A stretch of DNA of 56,658 nucleotides from Pseudomonas donghuensis (GCF_000259195.1 NZ_JH650757.1:339764-396421), one strand, 5' to 3'; counted from the stretch's first letter, positions 8,913 to 18,963 are shown. Program-made: numbers and translations. The notes: a model not told the origin generated them from the letters alone.

Positions 8913-9494
8913 ATGCTAACCCAGGAAGAGGATCAGCAGCTTGTCGAGCGCGTGCAGCGTGGCGACAGGCGAGCGTTCGATCTGTTGGTGCTGAAGTATC
9001 AGCACAAGATTCTCGGGTTGATCGTGCGTTTTGTCCACGACACCCATGAAGCCCAGGATGTGGCGCAAGAAGCTTTCATCAAGGCTTACCGCGCGCTTGG
9101 TAATTTTCGCGGTGACAGCGCCTTTTATACCTGGCTGTACCGTATTGCTATCAACACGGCAAAGAACTACCTGGTGTCCCGCGGTCGGCGGCCACCGGAC
9201 AGTGATGTAAGTTCCGAGGATGCGGAATTTTACGACGGCGATCACGGCCTCAAGGATCTGGAGTCCCCCGAGCGCGCGTTGTTGCGAGATGAGATCGAAG
9301 GCACCGTCCATCGGACCATCCAGCAGCTGCCAGAAGATTTGCGTACGGCGTTAACTTTACGTGAATTCGATGGTCTGAGTTACGAGGACATTGCGAGCGT
9401 CATGCAGTGTCCGGTGGGTACCGTGCGCTCTCGAATCTTCCGCGCTCGGGAGGCCATAGACAAAGCCCTGCAGCCGTTGTTGCAGGAAACCTGA
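8913..9494 (+). CDS. algU: AlgU (RpoE-type) extracytoplasmic-function sigma factor
   Basis: This 193-residue ECF sigma factor controls the envelope-stress response and alginate genes. Region 2 includes DTHEAQDVAQEAFIKAYRAL and the -10 recognition segment SAFYTWLYRIAINTAKNYL. Region 4 ends with LREFDGLSYEDIASVMQ and GTVRSRIFRAREAI. I chose the ATG at 8913, giving the canonical MLTQEEDQQL start, over a GTG two codons earlier, because GAGGAG lies 5-6 nt before it. It leads the operon algU-mucA-mucB-mucD and probably drives its own transcription. Confidence 0.97.
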   Translation: MLTQEEDQQLVERVQRGDRRAFDLLVLKYQHKILGLIVRFVHDTHEAQDVAQEAFIKAYRALGNFRGDSAFYTWLYRIAINTAKNYLVSRGRRPPDSDVSSEDAEFYDGDHGLKDLESPERALLRDEIEGTVHRTIQQLPEDLRTALTLREFDGLSYEDIASVMQCPVGTVRSRIFRAREAIDKALQPLLQET

Positions 9495-9525
9495 GACAGC
9501 GGCGACAGCCAAGAGAGGAACCGCC

Positions 9526-10116
9526 ATGAGTCGTGAAGCTTTGCAGGAATCGCTGTCCGCGGTGATGGATAACGAAGCGGACGAGCTGGAGTTACGTCGG
9601 GTATTGAATGCCGTCGACGATCCTGAAACCCGTGCTACCTGGTCGCGTTACCAGGTTGCCCGTGCAGCCATGCACAAGGAGCTGGTGCTGCCACGGCTGG
9701 ATATCGCCTCGGCCGTATCCGCCGCCCTGGCCGATGAAGCCGCTCCTGCCAAGGTCAGCCGTGGCCCGTGGCGCAGCCTGGGCCGCCTGGCCGTCGCCGC
9801 TTCGGTGACTGTCGCGGTACTGGCCGGCGTTCGTCTGTACAACCAGGATGAGATCAGTGGTGCCCAGCTGGCTGCCCAGCAACCGGCCCAGCAAGGTCTG
9901 AGCCTGCCACAGGCGCAAGGCCCGGCCGTATTGGCAGGCTATAGTGAGAATGCAGAACAGCCGGGCCCGATGGCCAATGGCGTGCTGCAAGGGCAAACCG
10001 GCTGGCATGACCAGCGTCTGCCTGGCTACCTGCGTCAGCATGCTCAGGAAGCAGCCCTCAAGGGTACCGAGAGCGCTCTGCCGTATGCACGTGCAGCCAG
10101 CCTGGAAAATCGTTAA
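9526..10116 (+). CDS. mucA: MucA anti-sigma factor
   Basis: This 196-residue single-pass inner-membrane protein sequesters AlgU through its cytoplasmic N-terminal domain (MSREALQESLSAVMDNEADE, typical of RseA/MucA). The membrane helix spans about residues 85-104 (LGRLAVAASVTVAVLAGVRL), and the C-terminal part is periplasmic, where MucB binds and regulated proteolysis starts. It appears full length with no mucoid-type truncation. It lies 31 nt after algU with AGAGAGG upstream of the ATG. Confidence 0.95.
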   Translation: MSREALQESLSAVMDNEADELELRRVLNAVDDPETRATWSRYQVARAAMHKELVLPRLDIASAVSAALADEAAPAKVSRGPWRSLGRLAVAASVTVAVLAGVRLYNQDEISGAQLAAQQPAQQGLSLPQAQGPAVLAGYSENAEQPGPMANGVLQGQTGWHDQRLPGYLRQHAQEAALKGTESALPYARAASLENR

Positions 10117-10128
10117 GTAAGGAGGATC

Positions 10129-11094
10129 ATGCGCGCGCTACCTCTCATACCGCTGCTGCTTGGTGGCTGGTTGACGGTGCCGGCCCTTGCCGCCAACTCC
10201 TCGCCGCAGGCAAGTGACTGGCTCAAACGTCTGGCCCAGGCCGAGCAACAGCAGAGTTATCAGGGTACTTTCGTTTACGAGCGTAACGGTAGTTTCTCCA
10301 CCCACGACATCTGGCATCGCGTCCAGGACGGCAAGGTCAGCGAGCGGTTGTTGCAGCTCGACGGCTCAGCCCAGGAAGTCGTGCGTGTCGATGGCCATAC
10401 CCAGTGCGTAAGCGGGGCCCTGGTCCCGGGTGTGGCCAACACCCCGGAAGCGGCGGCGCGAGTGCTTGACCCTTTGAGGTTGATGAGCTGGTACGACCTC
10501 GGGGTCGCCGGCAAGTCCAGGGTGGCAGACCGCGAAGCGGTCATCGTCACCCTTACCCCGCGTGATCAACACCGCTATGCCTTCGAGCTGCACCTGGATC
10601 GCCAGACCGGGCTGCCGCTCAAGTCGTTGATGCTCGATGATGGTGGACGTTTGCTCGAACGCTTCCAGTTCACCCGTCTGGACACCCGTGACGCGCCATC
10701 CGACGATCAGCTCAAAGCCAGCGATATCTGCAAGCCGGTCGCGCAACTGACCGCTCAGGCCGCGCAGCCTGCCACCGGTTGGCGTTCGGACTGGCTACCC
10801 CCGGGCTTTGAACTGATCAACAGTTCGGTGCGCAAGGATCCGCAAAGCAAGAACGCCGTCAGCAGCCTGATGTTCGACGATGGCCTGGCGCGCTTCTCGG
10901 TGTTCGTCGAAGCCCTGGACAAAGGCACTGCCGCTGATATCCGCACGCAACTGGGGCCGACCGTTGCCGTCTCGCGGCGCCTGACCACGCCCAAGGGCGA
11001 AATGATGGTCACCGTGGTGGGCGAGATCCCTATCGGTACTGCCGAACGCATTGCGCTGTCCATGCGCGCCCAGGATGCCCAGGCAAAAAAATGA
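10129..11094 (+). CDS. mucB: MucB periplasmic regulator of MucA
   Basis: This 321-residue RseB-family protein has a signal peptide (MRALPLIPLLLGGWLTVPALAA) and the LolA-like N-terminal domain (SDWLKRLAQAEQQQSYQGTF). The C-terminal domain contacts MucA. It protects MucA from cleavage until lipid or LPS signals release it. It lies 12 nt after mucA with AAGGAGG. The next 171 nt are too short to hold mucC, which follows mucB in P. aeruginosa; its absence is a P. putida-like trait. Confidence 0.95.
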   Translation: MRALPLIPLLLGGWLTVPALAANSSPQASDWLKRLAQAEQQQSYQGTFVYERNGSFSTHDIWHRVQDGKVSERLLQLDGSAQEVVRVDGHTQCVSGALVPGVANTPEAAARVLDPLRLMSWYDLGVAGKSRVADREAVIVTLTPRDQHRYAFELHLDRQTGLPLKSLMLDDGGRLLERFQFTRLDTRDAPSDDQLKASDICKPVAQLTAQAAQPATGWRSDWLPPGFELINSSVRKDPQSKNAVSSLMFDDGLARFSVFVEALDKGTAADIRTQLGPTVAVSRRLTTPKGEMMVTVVGEIPIGTAERIALSMRAQDAQAKK

Positions 11095-11265
11095 GGCGCA
11101 GGCAATGAGGCTGACAAGGCGAGGATTGCTTGGCTGACATGATTGGCAAGCTTTGCAGTTTGCAAAAACTCCAGAATTTTTCTATAGGTCAGTCCTTTCG
11201 GGGGCTGGCCTTTCCTGCTTCTGCAGGTCCCTACTGCTAACCACGCTCGTTGTGACGGGAGCCGT

Positions 11266-12696
11266 ATGTCAATACCACGCTTGAAAACCTACCTATCGTT
11301 GTTCGCCGCCGTGTTCATGCTCGGTCAGGTGCTCACCGCCCAGGCCGAAGCCCTGCCGGACTTCACCACCCTGGTCGAGCAGGCGTCGCCTGCGGTAGTG
11401 AACATCAGTACCAAGCAGAAACTGCCTAACCGCACGTACGCGGCGGGCCAGGTGCCAGATCTTGAAGGCCTGCCGCCGATGTTCCGCGAATTCTTCGAGC
11501 GCAACATGCCGCAAGCCCCGCGTTCGCCGCGCGGCGACCGTCAGCGCGAAGCGCAATCGCTGGGTTCGGGTTTCATCATCTCCAGTGACGGTTATGTGCT
11601 GACCAACAACCACGTGGTTGCCGACGCCGACGAAATCATCGTCCGCCTGTCGGACCGCAGCGAGTTGCAAGCCAAGCTGGTCGGCACCGACCCGCGCACC
11701 GACGTAGCCCTGCTCAAGGTCGAAGGCAAGGACCTGCCGACCGTCAAGCTGGGTGATTCCGAGAAGCTCAAGGTCGGTGAGTGGGTGCTGGCCATCGGTT
11801 CGCCGTTCGGTTTCGATCATTCGGTGACCAAAGGTATCGTCAGTGCCAAGGGCCGTACCCTGCCCAACGACACCTACGTGCCGTTCATCCAGACCGACGT
11901 GGCGATCAACCCGGGTAACTCTGGTGGCCCGCTGTTCAACATGAACGGTGAGGTGGTCGGTATCAACTCGCAGATCTTCACCCGTTCCGGCGGCTTCATG
12001 GGCCTGTCCTTCGCCATTCCGATCGACGTGGCGCTGGATGTTTCCAACCAGTTGAAGAAAGACGGCAAGGTCAGCCGCGGCTGGCTGGGCGTGGTGATCC
12101 AGGAGGTCAACAAGGACCTGGCCGAGTCCTTCGGCCTCGACAAGCCGGCCGGTGCCCTGGTGGCCCAGGTCCTGGAAGACGGCCCGGCGGCCAAGGGTGG
12201 CCTGCAGGTCGGTGACGTGATCCTGAGCATGAACGGTCAGCCAATCGTCATGTCCGCCGACCTGCCGCACCTGATCGGTGGTCTCAAGGATGGTGCCAAG
12301 GCCAAGCTGGACATCATTCGCAACGGCAAGCGCCAGTCCCTGGATGTGACCATCGGCGCACTGCCGGATGATGACGCCGAAGTCAGCACCAACCTCAACG
12401 GCGGTGTCGAGCGCAGCAGCAACCGTCTGGGCGTATCGGTGTCCGACCTGACCGCCGAGCAGAAGAAGGCCCTTGAACTCAAGGGCGGCGTGGTCATCAA
12501 GGAAGTCCAGGAAGGTCCGGCGGCGCTGATCGGCCTGCGTCCGGGCGATGTCATCAGCCACCTGAACAACCAGGCGATCCTTTCGGCCAAGCAGTTCACC
12601 GAAATTGCCAAGGAACTGCCGAAGAACCGTTCGGTGTCCATGCGTGTCCTGCGTCAGGGGCGCGCCAGCTTCATCACCTTCAAACTGGCTGAATAA
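11266..12696 (+). CDS. mucD: MucD, DegP-type periplasmic serine protease
   Basis: This 476-residue HtrA/DegP protease has a signal peptide ending AQAEA. The catalytic triad is readable as His116 (LTNNHVV), Asp146 (DPRTDVALL) and Ser219 (NPGNSGGPL). Two C-terminal PDZ domains follow (WLGVVIQEVNKDLAESFGL and NRLGVSVSDLTAEQKKALEL). It degrades misfolded periplasmic proteins and restrains AlgU activation. It is the last gene of the algU operon and is followed by a strong terminator. The 171-nt gap before it could hold an extra promoter. Confidence 0.96.
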   Translation: MSIPRLKTYLSLFAAVFMLGQVLTAQAEALPDFTTLVEQASPAVVNISTKQKLPNRTYAAGQVPDLEGLPPMFREFFERNMPQAPRSPRGDRQREAQSLGSGFIISSDGYVLTNNHVVADADEIIVRLSDRSELQAKLVGTDPRTDVALLKVEGKDLPTVKLGDSEKLKVGEWVLAIGSPFGFDHSVTKGIVSAKGRTLPNDTYVPFIQTDVAINPGNSGGPLFNMNGEVVGINSQIFTRSGGFMGLSFAIPIDVALDVSNQLKKDGKVSRGWLGVVIQEVNKDLAESFGLDKPAGALVAQVLEDGPAAKGGLQVGDVILSMNGQPIVMSADLPHLIGGLKDGAKAKLDIIRNGKRQSLDVTIGALPDDDAEVSTNLNGGVERSSNRLGVSVSDLTAEQKKALELKGGVVIKEVQEGPAALIGLRPGDVISHLNNQAILSAKQFTEIAKELPKNRSVSMRVLRQGRASFITFKLAE

Positions 12697-12710
12697 GTCG
12701 GGTTGAACAA

Positions 12711-12737
12711 AAAAGGGCAGCCTCGGCTGCCCTTTTT
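12711..12737 (+). terminator. Rho-independent terminator after mucD
   Basis: A perfect 8-bp stem GGGCAGCC / GGCTGCCC with a TC loop, preceded by an A-run and followed by TTTTT, ends the algU operon. The A-run on the left makes it potentially bidirectional. Confidence 0.9.
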
Positions 12738-12839
12738 GCTGGGCGCCGCCCCAGGCCCCCGCAGGTTTTCCTGGCTCATTTGCGGGTCAGGTTGCCAGCA
12801 TGCAAGCATTTCCCACAGCTCCCGTGCCCACAGTTCACG

Positions 12840-12868
12840 TGACGCCAACGTCAAGCTTCAGGTACAAT
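12840..12868 (+). promoter_or_regulatory. Candidate sigma-70 promoter of lepA
   Basis: TACAAT at 12863-12868 is a good -10, with a weak TGACGC-like -35 at 12840-12845 and a 17-nt spacer. It lies between the mucD terminator and the lepA start. Confidence 0.4.
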
Positions 12869-12922
12869 TCCCGGCTATTTTTCGGTGGGCGTCCGGCCCG
12901 CAGCCTTTTTGAGTGTTGATCC

Positions 12923-14722
12923 GTGAGTGATTTGAGTCATATCCGCAATTTCTCCATCATCGCCCACATTGACCATGGCAAGTCGACCCTGGCCGACCGC
13001 TTCATTCAGATGTGCGGTGGCCTGACTGCGCGTGAGATGGAAGCCCAGGTACTCGATTCCATGGACCTGGAGCGTGAGCGCGGTATCACCATCAAAGCCC
13101 ACAGCGTCACCCTGCACTACAAGGCGCAGGACGGCAAAACCTACCAGCTGAACTTCATCGACACCCCCGGCCACGTTGACTTCACCTACGAAGTCAGCCG
13201 CTCGCTGGCAGCCTGTGAAGGTGCCTTGCTGGTGGTCGATGCCGGCCAGGGCGTAGAAGCCCAGTCGGTCGCCAACTGCTATACCGCCATCGAGCAGGGC
13301 CTTGAGGTCATGCCGGTGCTGAACAAGATGGACCTGCCCCAGGCCGACCCGGACAAGGTCAAGGACGAGATCGAGAAGATCATCGGCATTGACGCCACCG
13401 ACGCCGTGGCCTGCAGCGCCAAGAGCGGCATGGGCGTGGACGAGGTGCTCGAGCGCCTGGTGCACACCATTCCAGCCCCTACCGGTGACATCGAGGCGCC
13501 GCTGCAGGCGCTGATCATCGACTCCTGGTTCGACAACTACCTGGGCGTCGTCTCCCTAGTGCGCGTCCGTCACGGCCGGGTGAAGAAGGGCGACAAGATC
13601 CTGGTCAAGTCCACCGGCAAGATCCACCTGGTCGACAGCGTCGGTGTGTTCACCCCCAAGCACACCCAGACCGCCGACCTCAAAGCCGGTGAAGTAGGCT
13701 TCATCATCGCCAGCATCAAGGACATTCACGGTGCGCCGGTGGGTGACACCCTGACCCTGAGCACGACCCCCGAGGTCGAGGTGCTGCCCGGTTTCAAACG
13801 TATTCAACCGCAAGTCTATGCCGGCCTGTTTCCCGTCAGTTCCGATGATTTCGAAGATTTTCGTGATGCATTGCAGAAACTGACCCTGAACGACTCGTCG
13901 CTGCAGTACCTGCCGGAAAGCTCCGATGCCCTGGGCTTCGGCTTCCGTTGCGGCTTCCTCGGCATGCTGCACATGGAGATCATCCAGGAGCGCCTGGAGC
14001 GCGAATACGACCTGGACCTGATCACCACCGCGCCAAGCGTAATCTTCGAGGTCAAGCTCAAGACCGGCGAAACCATCTACGTCGACAACCCGTCGAAACT
14101 GCCGGATGTGTCCTCGGTCGAAGACTTCCGTGAGCCGATCGTTTCGGCCACCATCCTGGTGCCGCAGGAGCACCTGGGTAACGTCATTACCCTGTGCATC
14201 GAGAAGCGTGGTGTGCAGCGCGACATGCAGTTCCTCGGTTCGCAGGTGCAAGTACGCTACGATCTGCCGATGAACGAAGTGGTACTGGACTTCTTCGACC
14301 GTCTGAAGTCCACCAGCCGCGGTTATGCTTCGCTGGACTACCATTTCGACCGCTACCAGTCGGCTAACCTGGTCAAGCTTGACGTACTGATCAACGGTGA
14401 CAAGGTCGACGCCCTGGCGCTGATCGTGCACCGCGACAATGCGCACTACAAGGGCCGCGCATTAACCGAGAAGATGAAGGAACTGATTCCTCGGCAGATG
14501 TTCGATGTGGCAATCCAGGCCGCCATTGGCGGGCAGATTGTTGCGCGTACCACTGTCAAGGCGCTCAGAAAGAACGTACTGGCCAAATGCTACGGTGGCG
14601 ACGTTAGCCGTAAGCGCAAGCTGTTGGAGAAGCAGAAGGCCGGTAAGAAACGCATGAAACAGGTCGGCAACGTGGAAATCCCACAAGAAGCCTTCCTCGC
14701 CGTGCTCAGGTTGGATAGTTAG
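12923..14722 (+). CDS. lepA: Elongation factor 4 (LepA)
   Basis: This 599-residue translational GTPase remodels stalled or mis-translocated ribosomes. It has the G1 motif AHIDHGKST (residues 14-22), the switch II region [12 protein letters not shown] for guanine specificity, and the LepA-specific C-terminal region rich in lysine ([19 protein letters not shown]). It starts with GTG at 12923, giving the conserved [15 protein letters not shown]. It heads the run lepA-lepB-rnc-era-recO-pdxJ, 5 nt from lepB. Confidence 0.97.
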   Translation: MSDLSHIRNFSIIAHIDHGKSTLADRFIQMCGGLTAREMEAQVLDSMDLERERGITIKAHSVTLHYKAQDGKTYQLNFIDTPGHVDFTYEVSRSLAACEGALLVVDAGQGVEAQSVANCYTAIEQGLEVMPVLNKMDLPQADPDKVKDEIEKIIGIDATDAVACSAKSGMGVDEVLERLVHTIPAPTGDIEAPLQALIIDSWFDNYLGVVSLVRVRHGRVKKGDKILVKSTGKIHLVDSVGVFTPKHTQTADLKAGEVGFIIASIKDIHGAPVGDTLTLSTTPEVEVLPGFKRIQPQVYAGLFPVSSDDFEDFRDALQKLTLNDSSLQYLPESSDALGFGFRCGFLGMLHMEIIQERLEREYDLDLITTAPSVIFEVKLKTGETIYVDNPSKLPDVSSVEDFREPIVSATILVPQEHLGNVITLCIEKRGVQRDMQFLGSQVQVRYDLPMNEVVLDFFDRLKSTSRGYASLDYHFDRYQSANLVKLDVLINGDKVDALALIVHRDNAHYKGRALTEKMKELIPRQMFDVAIQAAIGGQIVARTTVKALRKNVLAKCYGGDVSRKRKLLEKQKAGKKRMKQVGNVEIPQEAFLAVLRLDS

Positions 14723-14727
14723 GTCCT

Positions 14728-15582
14728 ATGTCGCTAAATTTCCCGCTGTTGCTTGTCATCGCCGTTGCCGTCTGCGGTCTGTTGGCCCTGGTCGATCTGC
14801 TGTTCCTGGCCCCGCGCCGGCGTTCGGCAATCGCCAACTATCAGGGCAGCGTCAGCCAGCCTGAAATGGCAGTGGTCGAGCGTCTGAACAAGGAACCGTT
14901 GCTGGTCGAGTACGGTAAATCGTTCTTCCCGGTGCTGTTCATTGTCCTGGTGCTGCGTTCGTTCCTGATCGAACCGTTCCAGATCCCTTCGGGGTCGATG
15001 AAGCCGACCCTGGAAGTGGGCGATTTCATCCTGGTGAACAAGTTCTCCTACGGGATTCGCCTGCCGGTGATCGACAAGAAGGTCATCGAGGTGGGTGACC
15101 CGCAGCGCGGCGATGTCATGGTGTTCCGCTACCCGAGCGATCCGAACGTCAATTACATCAAGCGGGTGGTTGGCCTGCCGGGCGACCAGATTCGCTACAC
15201 CAGCGACAAGAAGCTGACCGTCAACGGTCAGGCGATTGCCGAGCAACTGGTCGGCACTGAGCCTGGGACCCTGGGCAGCGCCGAGCTGTACAAGGAAAAA
15301 CTGGGCGAAGCCGAGCACCTGATCCGCAAGGAAATGAGCCGCTATCGCATGCCGCCTGACCAGCAATGGACAGTCCCGGCCGGCCATTACTTCATGATGG
15401 GCGACAACCGCGACAACTCCAACGACAGCCGTTACTGGGATGACCCGAGCATTCCCAAGGCACTGCACGGCATGGTTCCGGACAAGAACATCGTCGGCAA
15501 GGCCTTTGCGGTCTGGATGAGCTGGCCAGAGCCTAAACTGAGCCACTTCCCGAACCTGTCGCGGGTCGGGTTGATCAAGTAA
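14728..15582 (+). CDS. lepB: Signal peptidase I (LepB)
   Basis: This 284-residue inner-membrane serine protease removes signal peptides from exported proteins. Two N-terminal membrane helices are visible (LLLVIAVAVCGLLALVDLLF and FFPVLFIVLVLRSFLI). The catalytic dyad is Ser90 (PSGSMKPTL) and Lys145 (YIKRVVGLPGD), the same numbering as the E. coli enzyme. Box E (GDNRDNSNDSRYWD) is intact. It lies 5 nt after lepA. Confidence 0.97.
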   Translation: MSLNFPLLLVIAVAVCGLLALVDLLFLAPRRRSAIANYQGSVSQPEMAVVERLNKEPLLVEYGKSFFPVLFIVLVLRSFLIEPFQIPSGSMKPTLEVGDFILVNKFSYGIRLPVIDKKVIEVGDPQRGDVMVFRYPSDPNVNYIKRVVGLPGDQIRYTSDKKLTVNGQAIAEQLVGTEPGTLGSAELYKEKLGEAEHLIRKEMSRYRMPPDQQWTVPAGHYFMMGDNRDNSNDSRYWDDPSIPKALHGMVPDKNIVGKAFAVWMSWPEPKLSHFPNLSRVGLIK

Positions 15583-15590
15583 CACCACAA

Positions 15591-15614
15591 CGGCGCTGTC
15601 CTGGGACAGCGCCG
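15591..15614 (+). other. Perfect hairpin between lepB and rnc
   Basis: An 11-bp perfect inverted repeat, CGGCGCTGTCC / GGACAGCGCCG with a 2-nt loop, begins 8 nt after the lepB stop. No T-run follows, so it is not a classical terminator. It could stabilise the lepB 3' end or be processed by RNase III encoded just downstream. Confidence 0.6.
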
Positions 15615-15681
15615 AATGCGTTTCTGGCATAGGCTGTGTTCAGGGATCTCGCGATTCCACCGAGCATCGCGGCCAGCGAGC

Positions 15682-15834
15682 ATGAGCCAAACAGTCTTTC
15701 AGGATGTTGATTTGAACAACGCGTTAAATCCGACGGTAGCCCCGATGGCGGCGTACCGAGCTGTAAAGTGTGAGCCTGGTGCCCTGGCGCGCGGGCTGAA
15801 TTTCGACCACGAACTGCGCGTGGGTACACTGTGA
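15682..15834 (+). pseudogene. Small ORF coupled to rnc, possible DUF4845 remnant
   Basis: A 50-residue frame from ATG 15682 ends in the GTGA that also provides the rnc start, a typical coupling overlap. In other pseudomonads a DUF4845 membrane protein of roughly 120 residues sits exactly here between lepB and rnc. The visible segment (QDVDLNNALNPTVA, then a C-terminal FDHELRV) recalls the end of that family as I remember it, with the N-terminal membrane helix and middle lost. No ribosome site of note precedes the ATG. It could equally be a chance frame; the call is tentative. Confidence 0.35.
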
Positions 15835-16520
15835 GCGTTTCCTTGAGCCGCCTCGAGCGCCAGCTCGGTTATACCTTCAAGAACCAGGAGCTGATGCTGC
15901 TGGCCCTGACGCACCGCAGTTTTGCCGGGCGTAACAACGAACGCCTCGAGTTTCTCGGCGATGCGATCCTCAACTTCGTCGCCGGTGAAGCGCTGTTCGA
16001 GCGTTTCCCCCAGGCCCGCGAAGGCCAGCTGTCGCGCTTGCGGGCGCGTCTGGTCAAGGGCGAGACCCTGGCGGTACTGGCCCGTGGCTTTGACTTGGGC
16101 GAATACCTGCGCCTGGGCTCGGGCGAGCTGAAAAGCGGCGGTTTCCGCCGCGAGTCGATCCTTGCCGATGCCCTGGAGGCGCTGATTGGCGCCATCTACC
16201 TGGACTCGGACATGCAAACCGCCCGCGAGCGGGTGCTGGCATGGCTGGCAGGCGAATTCGAAAGCCTGACCCTGGTCGATACCAACAAGGACCCGAAAAC
16301 CCGTCTGCAGGAATTCTTGCAGTCGCGGGCCTGCGAACTGCCGCGCTACGAAGTGGTGGATATTCAAGGTGAACCCCATTGCCGGACGTTTTTCGTCGAA
16401 TGCGAAGTGACCCTTTTGACTGAAAAAAGCCGAGGGCAAGGCGTCAGCCGGCGTATCGCCGAGCAAGTCGCGGCCGCCGCAGCACTGATCGCCCTGGGCG
16501 TGGAGAATGGCAATGACTGA
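15831..16520 (+). CDS. rnc: Ribonuclease III
   Basis: This 229-residue double-strand-specific endoribonuclease has the catalytic signature [10 protein letters not shown] at residues 35-44 and the second acidic cluster [15 protein letters not shown]-terminal double-stranded RNA-binding domain runs from about [11 protein letters not shown] to the end. It starts with GTG overlapping the stop of a small upstream frame and overlaps era by 8 nt. It matures rRNA and many mRNAs and often cleaves its own leader. Confidence 0.97.
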   Translation: MSVSLSRLERQLGYTFKNQELMLLALTHRSFAGRNNERLEFLGDAILNFVAGEALFERFPQAREGQLSRLRARLVKGETLAVLARGFDLGEYLRLGSGELKSGGFRRESILADALEALIGAIYLDSDMQTARERVLAWLAGEFESLTLVDTNKDPKTRLQEFLQSRACELPRYEVVDIQGEPHCRTFFVECEVTLLTEKSRGQGVSRRIAEQVAAAAALIALGVENGND

Positions 16521-17415
16521 TACCAACACTACCCGCTGCGGCTATGTCGCCATTGTCGGCCGCCCGAACGTGGGCAAGTCGACCCTGCTCAACCACATCC
16601 TCGGGCAAAAGCTCGCGATCACCTCGCGCAAGCCGCAGACCACTCGCCACAACATGCTAGGGATCAAGACCGAAGGTGATGTCCAGGCGATCTACGTCGA
16701 TACCCCGGGCATGCACAAGAGCAACGAAAAGGCGCTCAACCGCTACATGAACAAGACCGCCTCGGCCGCCCTCAAGGACGTCGACGTGGTGATCTTCGTC
16801 GTTGACCGCACCAAGTGGACCGACGAAGACCAACTGGTGCTCGAGCGTGTGCAGTACGTGCAGGGGCCGGTGATCCTGGCGATCAACAAGACCGACCGGA
16901 TCGAAGAGAAAGCCGACCTGATCCCGCACCTGCAGTGGCTGCAGGAACAACTGCCAAACGCTGAAATCGTGCCGATTTCGGCCCAGCAGGGGCACAACCT
17001 CGACGCCCTTGAAGGGCTGATCGCCAAGCACCTGCCGGAAAACGATCACTTCTTCCCGGAAGACCAGATCACCGACCGCAGCAGCCGCTTCCTGGCCGCC
17101 GAACTGGTGCGCGAGAAGATCATGCGTCAGCTCGGCGCGGAGCTGCCATACCAGATCACCGTGGAAATCGAAGAGTTCAAGCAGCAGGGCAAGATCCTGC
17201 ACATCCATGCGCTGATCCTGGTCGAGCGTGACGGCCAGAAGAAGATCATCATTGGCGACAAGGGCGAGCGGATCAAACGCATCGGCTCCGAGGCGCGCAA
17301 GGACATGGAAGTGCTGTTCGACGCCAAGGTCATGCTCAACCTCTGGGTCAAGGTCAAGGGTGGCTGGTCCGACGACGAACGCGCCCTGCGTTCGCTGGGC
17401 TACGGCGACCTCTGA
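16513..17415 (+). CDS. era: GTPase Era, 16S rRNA-binding ribosome biogenesis factor
   Basis: This 300-residue protein has an N-terminal GTPase domain (GRPNVGKST at residues 17-25, DTPG, NKTD) and a C-terminal KH domain ([20 protein letters not shown]) that binds the 3' end of 16S rRNA. I prefer the ATG at 16513 to one at 16507, because GGAG at 16502-16505 lies 7 nt before the former and only 1 nt before the latter. It overlaps the rnc stop. Confidence 0.96.
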   Translation: MTDTNTTRCGYVAIVGRPNVGKSTLLNHILGQKLAITSRKPQTTRHNMLGIKTEGDVQAIYVDTPGMHKSNEKALNRYMNKTASAALKDVDVVIFVVDRTKWTDEDQLVLERVQYVQGPVILAINKTDRIEEKADLIPHLQWLQEQLPNAEIVPISAQQGHNLDALEGLIAKHLPENDHFFPEDQITDRSSRFLAAELVREKIMRQLGAELPYQITVEIEEFKQQGKILHIHALILVERDGQKKIIIGDKGERIKRIGSEARKDMEVLFDAKVMLNLWVKVKGGWSDDERALRSLGYGDL

Positions 17416-17425
17416 TTGCTCCAGG

Positions 17426-17447
17426 CCCGGTAGCGTTCGCTGCCGGG
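17426..17447 (+). other. Hairpin between era and recO
   Basis: A 10-bp stem (CCCGGTAGCG / CGCTGCCGGG, one G-T wobble) with a 2-nt loop lies 11 nt after era. With no T-run, it more likely tunes mRNA stability or recO translation than ends transcription. Confidence 0.5.
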
Positions 17448-17472
17448 TCGAACCTCTTCTGAAGCGCCGCTC

Positions 17473-18156
17473 ATGGAACTGCCAGTTGGCCAACCGGCCT
17501 ATGTGCTGCACAGCCGGGCCTACCGTGAAACCAGTGCGCTGGTGGATTTCCTCACCCCGCAAGGGCGCCTGCGCGCCGTCATGCGCCGTGCCCGTGGCAA
17601 GGCCGGCAGCCAGGTGCGCCCCTTCGTCCCCCTGGAAGTCGAGTTTCGCGGCCGCGGCGAGCTGAAAAACGTCGGCCGTCTGGACAGCGTCGGCGTGGCC
17701 GCCTGGCTGCATGGCGATGCGCTGTTCAGCGGGTTGTACCTCAACGAGCTGCTGATTCGCCTGCTGCCGGCTGAAGACCCGCATCCGGTGGTGTTCGAGC
17801 ACTATGCGGCGACCTTGCAGGCCCTGGCGGCGGGACGGCCGTTGGAGCCACTGCTAAGGGCGTTCGAATGGCGCCTGCTGGACGAGCTGGGCTATGCCTT
17901 TGCGCTCGATCAGGACATCAACGGTGATCCGCTGGTGGTCGATGGCCTGTACCGCTTGCAGGTCGATGCCGGGCTTGAGCGGGTCTACCTGTTGCAGCCG
18001 GGGCTGTTCAACGGTGCCGAGCTGTTGGCCATGGCCGATGCCGACTGGGAAATTCCTGGCGCCCTGAGCGCGGCCAAGCGCCTGATGCGCCAGGCCCTGG
18101 CCGTGCATCTGGGCGGTCGGCCGCTGGTCAGTCGCGAACTGTTTCGCAAGCGCTGA
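17473..18156 (+). CDS. recO: DNA repair protein RecO
   Basis: This 227-residue protein helps RecR load RecA onto SSB-coated single-stranded DNA. The N-terminal OB fold includes [27 protein letters not shown], and a helical C-terminal domain follows ([21 protein letters not shown]). Length and position between era and pdxJ are standard. The zinc-cysteine cluster found in some RecO proteins is absent, as in other gammaproteobacteria. Confidence 0.95.
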   Translation: MELPVGQPAYVLHSRAYRETSALVDFLTPQGRLRAVMRRARGKAGSQVRPFVPLEVEFRGRGELKNVGRLDSVGVAAWLHGDALFSGLYLNELLIRLLPAEDPHPVVFEHYAATLQALAAGRPLEPLLRAFEWRLLDELGYAFALDQDINGDPLVVDGLYRLQVDAGLERVYLLQPGLFNGAELLAMADADWEIPGALSAAKRLMRQALAVHLGGRPLVSRELFRKR

Positions 18157-18201
18157 ACAACGTCGTATGCTGTGGGGCTCAATCTTCAGGAGAGCCTCTT
18201 C

Positions 18202-18945
18202 GTGACTCAAAGCAACCGCATGCTGCTCGGCGTGAACATCGACCACGTGGCGACCCTGCGCCAGGCGCGTGGCACCCGCTACCCGGACCCGGTGAAAGCC
18301 GCGCTGGACGCCGAAGAGGCCGGTGCCGATGGCATTACCGTGCACCTGCGCGAAGACCGCCGGCACATCCAGGAGCGCGACGTGCTGCTGCTCAAGGACG
18401 TGCTGCAGACGCGCATGAACTTCGAAATGGGCGTCACCGAAGAAATGATGGCGTTCGCCGAACGCATTCGCCCGGCGCATATCTGCCTGGTACCGGAAAC
18501 CCGTCAGGAGCTGACCACCGAAGGCGGCCTGGATGTCGCTGGCCAGGAGGCGCGGATCAAGGCCGCAGTCGAGCGCCTGTCGCGCCTGGGCTCGGAAGTG
18601 TCCTTGTTCATCGATGCCGACGAGCGTCAGATCGAAGCCTCGCGCCGTGTCGGTGCGCCGGCCATCGAGCTGCACACCGGCCGTTATGCCGATGCGCAAA
18701 CCCCCGGCGAAGTGGCCGAAGAGCTCAAGCGCGTGGCCGATGGCGTAGCCTTTGGCCTGGGCCAGGGGCTGATCGTCAATGCCGGTCATGGCTTGCATTA
18801 CCACAACGTTGAGGCAGTGGCGGCGATCAAGGGTATCAATGAACTGAACATCGGCCATGCGCTGGTGGCTCATGCACTGTTCGTCGGCTTCAAGTCGGCG
18901 GTGGCAGAGATGAAGGCGTTGATCCTGGCGGCCAGTCGGCACTAA
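18202..18945 (+). CDS. pdxJ: Pyridoxine 5'-phosphate synthase PdxJ
   Basis: This 247-residue TIM-barrel enzyme condenses 1-deoxyxylulose 5-phosphate with aminoacetone phosphate in vitamin B6 synthesis. Diagnostic parts are [17 protein letters not shown] at the N terminus, [12 protein letters not shown], and the phosphate loop region [13 protein letters not shown] start at the GTG at 18202, which has AGGAGAG 7 nt upstream; an earlier in-frame GTG at 18172 has no such site. It is the last gene of the run. Confidence 0.96.
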   Translation: MTQSNRMLLGVNIDHVATLRQARGTRYPDPVKAALDAEEAGADGITVHLREDRRHIQERDVLLLKDVLQTRMNFEMGVTEEMMAFAERIRPAHICLVPETRQELTTEGGLDVAGQEARIKAAVERLSRLGSEVSLFIDADERQIEASRRVGAPAIELHTGRYADAQTPGEVAEELKRVADGVAFGLGQGLIVNAGHGLHYHNVEAVAAIKGINELNIGHALVAHALFVGFKSAVAEMKALILAASRH

Positions 18946-18963
18946 CAGATTCGACGCCCATCC

